Of a DNA stretch of 10,974 nucleotides, positions 6,255 to 10,974 are shown piece after piece (the first letter of the stretch is position 1; each line of letters begins with the position of its first letter). The position numbers and the translations under genes are program-made. The DNA is from Candidatus Nomurabacteria bacterium (GTDB taxonomy: Bacteria > Patescibacteriota > Minisyncoccia > Phycocordibacterales > UBA9973), in assembly GCA_020850295.1 (NCBI GenBank), contig JADZEV010000032.1:1-10974 (forward strand), read 5' to 3'. The notes under the pieces are model-generated. The model saw only the letters and a list, made by a program, of their open reading frames with translations. It was not told the DNA's origin and did not search any database.

Positions 6255-6815
6255 TTATAAAAATGATTTTAATGCCTTCTTGCCTCGATGAACAAGTGTA
6301 GCTACAGTTCCTTCTGGTATTTGTAAAATATCTGATATTTGTCGATAGTCTTTATCTTCAAAATATCTTAACAAAAGTACATCTCTATACTTTTTGTCTA
6401 AACTCTCAAGTGCATTTTGTATAGATGCTTTGTCTATGTTTTTATCAAACAATTCATCAGGTCCATCATGGTCTGATTCTATGTTTAGAAAAACTTGCTC
6501 CGTGTCATCCTCAAGTGTTATTTCTGGTTTTCTTTTTTTCAGACGAAAAAAGTCATAAGTTTCGTTATGAACTATTCGATATATCCAAGAAGAAAATGAG
6601 AAAGAATCATCAAAACTAAGTAAAAAACGATAAACCTTTATAAAACTATTTTGTAAAATATCTTCAATATCTCTTTTGTCCCTAACTCCGAGTCTGGATA
6701 TATATCGACGAAGCAAGGCCTCGTAACGACTAATAATGACAGAAAAAGCTTCCTTGTTTGAAAGAATAACAGCTACCAACTCTTTATCAGAAAGATTTTC
6801 ATAATTAGAATCCAT
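6255..6815 (-). CDS. ECF-type RNA polymerase sigma-70 factor
   Basis: This 186-residue protein has the two-domain layout of extracytoplasmic-function sigma factors, which direct RNA polymerase to a small regulon. The sigma-2 domain spans about 24-92, including DIEDILQNSFIKVYRFL (the DxxQ-type 2.2 core) and FSSWIYRIVHNETYDFFR, which covers the -10 recognition region. The sigma-4 helix-turn-helix spans about 134-184, with LDKKYRDVLLLRYFEDKDY followed by QISDILQIPEGTVATLVHRGKKAL. The linker (93-130) is acidic. No sigma-1.1 or sigma-3 domain is present. It heads a probable three-gene operon with the membrane protein and the exported protein downstream. A TATAAT lies 12 nt before the ATG at 6815. 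Confidence 0.95.
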   Translation of the reverse strand: MDSNYENLSDKELVAVILSNKEAFSVIISRYEALLRRYISRLGVRDKRDIEDILQNSFIKVYRFLLSFDDSFSFSSWIYRIVHNETYDFFRLKKRKPEITLEDDTEQVFLNIESDHDGPDELFDKNIDKASIQNALESLDKKYRDVLLLRYFEDKDYRQISDILQIPEGTVATLVHRGKKALKSFL

Positions 6816-6827
6816 ATTCTATCTCTT

Positions 6828-6833
6828 ATTATA
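6828..6833 (-). promoter_or_regulatory. -10 element TATAAT upstream of the sigma operon
   Basis: A perfect TATAAT ends 12 nt before the sigma-factor ATG, predicting a leader of about 5 nt. A TTGAAA at 6855-6860 is 21 bp away, too far for a standard -35. An AGAATA/TATTCT inverted repeat lies just upstream and could be a weak hairpin or an operator. Confidence 0.5.
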
Positions 6834-6864
6834 TACGCTGGAAATAAGAATATCTTTCAAGTTT

Positions 6865-7308
6865 CTATTCTTCTGTGACAAATTTAAATTTGTATTTTGA
6901 AAATTCTATAATCTCTTGTGTTTTCTCAGGTAAAACTTCGGTTAGCGTAACTTTTATACCGGCAATTTCTCTTTCTTCATCTAAAGTTAAGACACCTTGG
7001 CTGGATTGACCATTTTTATTGGTAATTTCTATTTTTACTTTTACAGTTCCAGCCCAAATACACTGTACGCCTTTAGGGCAACGACTATCTTCAACCAGCT
7101 CTAAGGGAGTGACTTTTATTTTACTTTCTATAACTTCATCTTTTGTATCTTGCTCTTTAGGAATATCTGTTACCAAGGTATCTTGATCATTTGGGATATC
7201 TGTATCTAAAACAATCTCTTTTTTATTTTGATTTGAAAACACAAACAAACCTAATAATAAAATTATCAAAACTATAAACAAAACAAATTTATTACCTGTC
7301 TTTAACAT
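6865..7308 (-). CDS. Membrane-anchored protein with DSRCP...C.WAG motif, function unknown
   Basis: From ATG at 7308 this is 147 residues. A single hydrophobic segment (about 7-25) probably anchors the protein with its C-terminus outside. Two adjacent 11-residue repeats follow (TDIPNDQDTLV at 36-46 and TDIPKEQDTKD at 47-57), forming an acidic stalk. The outer domain (about 65-147) carries EDSRCPKGVQCIWAGTVKV, with Cys77 and Cys83 spaced to form a disulfide. It ends in beta-type strands. The DSRCP....C.W.G motif occurs in many small exported proteins, but I know no role for it. The frame stays open to a TTG at 7326; ATG at 7308 is preferred because a perfect TATAAT sits six nt before it and covers part of the longer start. 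Confidence 0.75.
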   Translation of the reverse strand: MLKTGNKFVLFIVLIILLLGLFVFSNQNKKEIVLDTDIPNDQDTLVTDIPKEQDTKDEVIESKIKVTPLELVEDSRCPKGVQCIWAGTVKVKIEITNKNGQSSQGVLTLDEEREIAGIKVTLTEVLPEKTQEIIEFSKYKFKFVTEE

Positions 7309-7314
7309 ATTTTT

Positions 7315-7320
7315 ATTATA
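7315..7320 (-). promoter_or_regulatory. -10 element TATAAT upstream of the DSRCP protein
   Basis: A perfect TATAAT lies in the gap after the helicase stop, 6 nt before the ATG at 7308. The spacer AAAAAT has no ribosome binding site. Its position argues for the ATG at 7308 over the TTG at 7326, which lies upstream of the element. Confidence 0.55.
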
Positions 7321-7327
7321 CAACAAC

Positions 7328-8983
7328 TTAAGACAGTAGGAGTAAAACCTTGGCTAGTTTAAGCTCATCAAAACTATATCTTTGCCCTAGAGATTTCCAG
7401 GCTGGAGATAGCTTGTCACTGCCTTTTTTATCGAAAGCTTTTATTATCTCTGGTAATCCATCAATCAAATGCTTGCTACATAGACCATAAACTTGATCGT
7501 AAGAGAGTCTTCCTGAGGCTTCTAGGGAAACAAGATGATCTATAACAGTACTCTCTGATAGTTTTCTAACTTTTGATATTTCTTCTATTGAACAACCTTC
7601 TTTTATCAAAGCGAGTGTCTTTTCGGCTGTGGTTAACTTTGGTTCTGATTTACCCTTTTCCAAATTACCCCCGAAAGCTTTTATCATGTTTTTATGCATT
7701 ACCTCTAGATCCTTTTGGTCTAATGCTTCAAACGAACCTTCAGCTTGCAAGGACATATCTTTAAAATTCTTATCCATCAAAAGTACTTCTGGATGAACCT
7801 CTAAAGCTCTTTGGTTGTAACCTTTTAAATTTATTCCTGAAAATGTACGCACTCTTGATAAAGCTACATAACCTTGTCCGTACTCAAAAACATCTGTTAA
7901 GTCAATGTTGGCTGCATCTAAACTCATGCCTTGACTTTTGTGTACAGTTATAGCCCAAGCTAGTCGAAGTGGTATTTGAGAAATACGCGCCTTTACCTTG
8001 CCATCCTCTTCCACGACCCAATCCATATGAGGTATAGAGAGTTTCCTGCCATCTCTAAGTTCTATTATTGGATAATGAGTTCCCGCTTCAAAAGATACAA
8101 CTTTGCCTAAAGTACCATTAGCAAAGCCTATTTGGGGATTATTTTTTGTGCACATAACTACAGCTCCTACTTTGAGTTTTAGTTCTTCTGGAGAAAGGCA
8201 GCCTTTTTTTAAGCCCTCAACCAAAGCCTTGCTACCTTTTGTATCCATTAGAAAAAGTTCTTCTTTTTGTGTAAGTGAAGCAAGCCTTTCTTCGTTTAAG
8301 GCGTCAACTGCGATATTTTTAGTAAAAAGTTCTGTAGTATTTTCTGATGATTTAGATTTATTTTTTGTTCGAGATTGTAATTCTTCATGATGAAAATCTT
8401 CTAAAGAATTTGTTCTTATAGCCGAAAGAAGTGAAAGTAGCGAACTATCTTCTTGCCTGTGTTGTTCACTAAGATAGCAAGTTATAAGTTTTAAATTTTT
8501 CCAGGATGGACTTAGATAAGCAAAATGTGCCGGAGAGCCAAGTTTCGAAATAGGTGGCAATTGAAAAAAATCCCCAACCAAAACAACTTGTAGTCCACCA
8601 AATGCTTCAGGAGAACCTCGAAGAGTTCGACATATAACATCAACCATAGATAGAGTTTGCGCACTTAACATAGAAACTTCATCTATTATCAAAACTTTTG
8701 CATTGTTTATTCTCCTGACTAAATACTCTTTTGTTGAAAGTGCATCTAAGTCATAAGCATCTAAAGAATTTTTTATACCTAAACCACTCCAAGCATGTAT
8801 GGTCATACCGTGGATATGTGTTGCAGCAATACCGGTTGAAGCCGTGATGGCTGGCTCTATGCCGTGGTCACGAAGATAAGATATAAACGCTCTGGTAACA
8901 TGGGTTTTACCGCTACCTGGTTCCCCTGTTAGAAAAACATTTGCACCTGTTTTGAGTATAGTTAATGCCTGCTTTTGAGTCAT
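7328..8983 (-). CDS. Pif1-like superfamily 1B DNA helicase with C-terminal helix-turn-helix
   Basis: This 551-residue helicase would unwind DNA with 5'-to-3' polarity, as Pif1/RecD-family enzymes do, using ATP. Motifs in order are Walker A GEPGSGKT (20-27), motif Ia ITASTGIAA (46-54), Walker B LIIDEVSM (98-105), motif III GDFFQLPP (137-144), EQHRQ (173-177), TVHKSQGMSLD (346-356) and the arginine-bearing ALSRVR (374-379). A region near 310-335 looks like the small beta domain between the two RecA cores. Residues about 450-500 form a helicase-associated helix-turn-helix (AEKTLALIKEG, then IEEISKVRKLSESTVIDHLVSL). The first residues run straight into the Q-motif-like QKQAL, so the ATG at 8983 fits. 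A likely role is recombination, repair or fork restart. It is preceded by an extended -10 element. Confidence 0.93.
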   Translation of the reverse strand: MTQKQALTILKTGANVFLTGEPGSGKTHVTRAFISYLRDHGIEPAITASTGIAATHIHGMTIHAWSGLGIKNSLDAYDLDALSTKEYLVRRINNAKVLIIDEVSMLSAQTLSMVDVICRTLRGSPEAFGGLQVVLVGDFFQLPPISKLGSPAHFAYLSPSWKNLKLITCYLSEQHRQEDSSLLSLLSAIRTNSLEDFHHEELQSRTKNKSKSSENTTELFTKNIAVDALNEERLASLTQKEELFLMDTKGSKALVEGLKKGCLSPEELKLKVGAVVMCTKNNPQIGFANGTLGKVVSFEAGTHYPIIELRDGRKLSIPHMDWVVEEDGKVKARISQIPLRLAWAITVHKSQGMSLDAANIDLTDVFEYGQGYVALSRVRTFSGINLKGYNQRALEVHPEVLLMDKNFKDMSLQAEGSFEALDQKDLEVMHKNMIKAFGGNLEKGKSEPKLTTAEKTLALIKEGCSIEEISKVRKLSESTVIDHLVSLEASGRLSYDQVYGLCSKHLIDGLPEIIKAFDKKGSDKLSPAWKSLGQRYSFDELKLAKVLLLLS

Positions 8984-8994
8984 AAAGTAAAGCT

Positions 8995-9003
8995 ATTATA
9001 ACA
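8995..9003 (-). promoter_or_regulatory. Extended -10 promoter (TGT-TATAAT) of the helicase gene
   Basis: TGT plus a perfect TATAAT lies just after the stop of the neighbouring gene, 11 nt before the helicase ATG. The AGCTTTACTTT spacer has no Shine-Dalgarno, so the leader would be about 4 nt. Confidence 0.55.
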
Positions 9004-9005
9004 AA

Positions 9006-9506
9006 CTAGAGTTTACGACTATCATAAGCCCAATGAAGGAGAGCTTGGCGTTGTCTTGGTCTGCAAAAAATATCTTCTCTGCGACAAGCATTTTGTAACC
9101 ATCTAACATGGCGAGTCATTTTTTGCCATCTCTTTATTTGTCTTTCATCTTCTTTAGGGATCCTGCGACCCATATAATACCGGCAATACCACTGAAACCA
9201 ACCTCGAGGATCATTTGCATATATCCAACCTTTTTCCTGCCAAATTTTTAAAGACTGGCTGGCATTAACCTTAAAATAATTTATTTTTGCATCTTTTTTG
9301 CCTGGAGAGAGTTTTGCCTTAGTAAACCAATCTTTTGGAAATTCTTTTTGGCAATCAGTCATATATTTTCCACCAAATACCCCCATAGCTAGCATTTGTT
9401 TTGGTGTTAAATCAGGCTTAAAACCCTTGGCAAAATTTTTACCCATTGGCTCAATAGTCTCGTAAGAGTAGTTTTTTTGCATTTTGTCTTTGACCAAGAT
9501 TTTCAT
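9006..9506 (-). CDS. Conserved Trp/Cys-rich protein of unknown function
   Basis: This 166-residue soluble protein has no signal peptide or membrane segment. It is very rich in aromatic and basic residues. Notable stretches are LTPKQMLAMGVFGGKYM (33-49), DCQKEFPKDWF (51-61), the block DPRGWFQWYCRYYMGRR (99-115), and a C-terminal FCRPRQRQALLHWAYDSRK (147-165). Cysteines 52, 108, 141 and 148 could pair or bind a metal. I recall close relatives in many Patescibacteria and other bacteria, always uncharacterised. The highly conserved look of the W-R-Y block suggests an enzyme or nucleic-acid-binding role, but nothing in the sequence decides which. The gene is divergent from the small basic gene at 9603. 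Confidence 0.8.
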   Translation of the reverse strand: MKILVKDKMQKNYSYETIEPMGKNFAKGFKPDLTPKQMLAMGVFGGKYMTDCQKEFPKDWFTKAKLSPGKKDAKINYFKVNASQSLKIWQEKGWIYANDPRGWFQWYCRYYMGRRIPKEDERQIKRWQKMTRHVRWLQNACRREDIFCRPRQRQALLHWAYDSRKL

Positions 9507-9515
9507 AGTTATATG

Positions 9516-9524
9516 AATATAGCA
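9516..9524 (-). promoter_or_regulatory. Extended -10 promoter (TGC-TATATT) of the 166-residue protein gene
   Basis: TGC followed by TATATT ends 9 nt before the ATG at 9506. The spacer CATATAACT has no ribosome binding site. The element lies in the 96-bp divergent region shared with the plus-strand gene at 9603. Confidence 0.5.
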
Positions 9525-9569
9525 CTTTTTATTTTTTGATAAAAATTAGTTTATTTAATATTTATGCCT

Positions 9570-9575
9570 TATAAT
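9570..9575 (+). promoter_or_regulatory. -10 element TATAAT of the small basic protein gene
   Basis: A perfect TATAAT lies 27 nt before the ATG at 9603, so this transcript should have a real leader of about 20 nt. The leader holds only a weak AGG at 9587-9589. No clear -35 box was found at 17-18 bp. Confidence 0.45.
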
Positions 9576-9602
9576 CCTATCTATACAGGTTAAAAAATAA
9601 TT

Positions 9603-9740
9603 ATGGGAAAAAGAACAACATCATTAAAAGGAGGCGTTAAATCAAAACGATCTCACAAGACAAAAAAGAGACTAGAGAAAAAACACGCTATGCTGGCTGA
9701 AAAAATAGCTAAAAAGAAAAAGATTACAAAAAAGAAATAA
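9603..9740 (+). CDS. 45-residue highly basic protein, function unknown
   Basis: ATG at 9603 opens a 45-codon frame ending in TAA at 9738. It begins MGKRTTSLKGGVKSKRSH and ends in KKKKITKKK. Twenty of 45 residues are Lys or Arg and only two are acidic, so it must be strongly positively charged and probably binds RNA or DNA. The pattern recalls small ribosome-associated proteins, but it does not match the bTHX or other small ribosomal proteins I know. Evidence that it is real: its own -10 element, no overlap with other genes, and a strong terminator that begins at the stop codon. It is the only protein gene on the plus strand here. A low-complexity artefact is possible but unlikely given the flanking signals. 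Confidence 0.75.
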   Translation: MGKRTTSLKGGVKSKRSHKTKKRLEKKHAMLAEKIAKKKKITKKK

Positions 9741-9774
9741 ATTAAAATTCCCCATTTTGGGGAATTTTAATTTA
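9738..9774. terminator. Bidirectional terminator shared by two convergent genes
   Basis: A perfect 16-bp stem (9738-9753 with 9759-9774) encloses a 5-nt loop. Four G:C pairs lie next to the loop and an A/T-rich base supplies U-rich tails in both directions. The left arm contains the stop codon of the 45-residue gene and the right arm contains the stop codon of the antiporter gene, so one hairpin ends both transcripts. Confidence 0.85.
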
Positions 9775-10974
9775 AATTCTTAATAAATGCTTTTTCCCTT
9801 CTTCAAGAATACCTTTTGAATCAAGACCATTAACAGAGATCATTTTAGCTGCGTATTCTGCTCCTAAATAGTGTGGCATAACAACATAAGAAGCGCCTGC
9901 TCCATAGAGTTCTTTGGCATCAATAGTGTTGTGAGCTAAAACTATTATAGTGCCATCTTTATTATACTTACGATAGTGTTTTACTAACAAAAGACTTATT
10001 TTGTGTTCAGGTATAGTAGAGATAACAAGTCTAGAAAAAGTAAAGCTTATTTCTTGCAAAAACTCCATATCTTCAGCATCACCATATCTAAAAGGAATAT
10101 TTTCTTTCTCTAAATTTTTAATAGATTTAGGGTTGTAATCAACTACAATAAAATTGTTACTTATTTTTGAAGCAGCATCAACAAACTCGTGCCCAACCCG
10201 ATCGTAACCAAAGATTATTATATCTGGAGTATTTTCTCCTGTTTCTTTTTCGGGTTTAGTTTTTTTGTAAATAGAAATTAGCTTTAAGAATTTAAATAAC
10301 CACTTATAAATATTGTCAGCATAAAGTATGAGATAAGTAGATCCAGCAATAGTTATTATCCCCACCAAGGTAACCAAAGAAACAACTTTTTCACTTATAT
10401 GACCTAAGCTAAGACCAAGCGCAACCAATATTAGAGAAAATTCACTAATTTGAGCTACTGTTAACCCTGCCATAAATGAAGTTCTAGTTCTATATTTCAA
10501 AACATTCATGAGTATAAAAACAATTAGAGGATTTCCTACCAATACAAAAGCTGACAATATCAAAGCCGGCATTAAGATAATCGACAGCTGGCTTAATACC
10601 ATTTGGGCACCAAGCAAGATAAAGAAAATCAAAATAAAGAAATCCCTAAGCGGTTTCATTCTGGCTCCTATTTCATAAGCAAACGGAGAAACAGCGAGCA
10701 TAACTCCCGCAACCAATGCTCCTATTTCAATAGAAAAACCTATTGCATGAAAAAGTGAAGATAAACCTAAGCCCCAAGCAATTGAGAAAATAAACAAAAC
10801 CTCTTGATTTCCTCCCACAAAAGATATAAGACCGGGTAAAATGTATTTACTAACAAAATAAAGTATTACCGAAACCGCTCCGCCTAAAACAAAAAGTCGA
10901 AGTAGCTCACTCCCAACAGCAAAATCCCCTACATTAGCAACTGAAGAAACAGCTGTAACAGCCAAAAGTATAAG
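9772..10974 (-). CDS. Kef-type cation:proton antiporter with RCK/TrkA-N domain (N-terminus cut off)
   Basis: This is the C-terminal 400 residues of a CPA2-family monovalent cation/proton antiporter, which moves K+ or Na+ against H+ across the cell membrane. The frame is open to the right edge, so the start lies outside; an internal TTG at 10965 is not a credible start. About eight to nine hydrophobic segments remain, including the family-typical GLTVAQISEFSLILVALGLS stretch. After a charged linker (KKTKPEKETGEN) comes a Rossmann-type RCK_N/TrkA-N domain: a DIIIFGYDRVGHEF nucleotide-binding loop, an acidic end of strand two in FIVVDYNPKS, and FRYGDAEDMEFL. Such domains bind NAD(H) or similar ligands and gate transport. 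It ends shortly after the RCK_N fold, with no TrkA_C domain. It converges on the small basic gene and shares its terminator. Confidence 0.9.
   Translation of the reverse strand, partial: LILLAVTAVSSVANVGDFAVGSELLRLFVLGGAVSVILYFVSKYILPGLISFVGGNQEVLFIFSIAWGLGLSSLFHAIGFSIEIGALVAGVMLAVSPFAYEIGARMKPLRDFFILIFFILLGAQMVLSQLSIILMPALILSAFVLVGNPLIVFILMNVLKYRTRTSFMAGLTVAQISEFSLILVALGLSLGHISEKVVSLVTLVGIITIAGSTYLILYADNIYKWLFKFLKLISIYKKTKPEKETGENTPDIIIFGYDRVGHEFVDAASKISNNFIVVDYNPKSIKNLEKENIPFRYGDAEDMEFLQEISFTFSRLVISTIPEHKISLLLVKHYRKYNKDGTIIVLAHNTIDAKELYGAGASYVVMPHYLGAEYAAKMISVNGLDSKGILEEGKKHLLRI

Noticed and set aside
6865..7326. Longer form of the DSRCP protein starting at TTG 7326
   Set aside because: A perfect TATAAT lies between that TTG and the ATG at 7308, at the right distance for transcription to start at the ATG. 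The extra six residues add nothing recognisable.
9772..10965. Complete antiporter starting at TTG 10965
   Set aside because: The frame stays open to the window edge, and the first membrane helices expected of a Kef-type protein are missing, so the true start lies outside.
512..10974. Alternative genetic code (UGA as glycine, as in some Patescibacteria)
   Set aside because: The identified proteins reach expected lengths with the standard code, and the one interrupting stop is TAA, which that recoding would not explain.

Overview
This is an AT-rich, gene-dense window that looks like a chromosomal piece of a Patescibacteria (Candidate Phyla Radiation) bacterium. The lineage call rests on protein families I recognise from memory: a DUF5671 membrane protein, an O-antigen-ligase-like membrane protein, an ECF sigma factor followed by a three-helix membrane protein, and a 166-residue protein carrying a DPRGWFQWYCRYYMGRR motif. 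No search was run. There is no sign of phage, insertion sequence, CRISPR array or plasmid genes.

Layout, left to right. Nearly everything is on the minus strand, so transcription runs right to left. 1-487: start of a multi-pass membrane protein, cut by the window edge. 512-2935: leuS. 2970-3971: a DUF5671 gene interrupted by one in-frame TAA. 3987-4271: a short O6-alkylguanine-DNA alkyltransferase. 4296-4368 (minus) and 4450-4520 (plus): two divergent alanine tRNAs, anticodons UGC and GGC. 4525-4910: no ORF; it holds a probable structured non-coding RNA bounded by two terminator hairpins. 4933-6815: a probable operon of ECF sigma factor, three-helix membrane protein and small exported protein. 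6865-7308: a membrane-anchored protein with a two-cysteine motif. 7328-8983: a Pif1-like helicase. 9006-9506: a conserved protein of unknown function. 9603-9740 (plus): a 45-residue, very basic protein. 9772-10974: the C-terminal part of a Kef-type antiporter, cut by the right edge.

How the genes fit together. The set is mostly housekeeping: translation (leuS, two tRNA-Ala), DNA repair and helicase work, and envelope or ion homeostasis. The sigma operon is the only obvious regulatory unit and probably reports on the envelope.

Three features stand out. First, eight minus-strand genes have a -10-like hexamer 6-12 nt before the start codon with no Shine-Dalgarno sequence, which suggests leaderless or nearly leaderless mRNAs. 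Second, the roughly 280-nt putative RNA next to the tRNA pair matches no family I could name. Third, leuS keeps its synthetic-site motifs but its editing-site motifs are far from the usual bacterial consensus.
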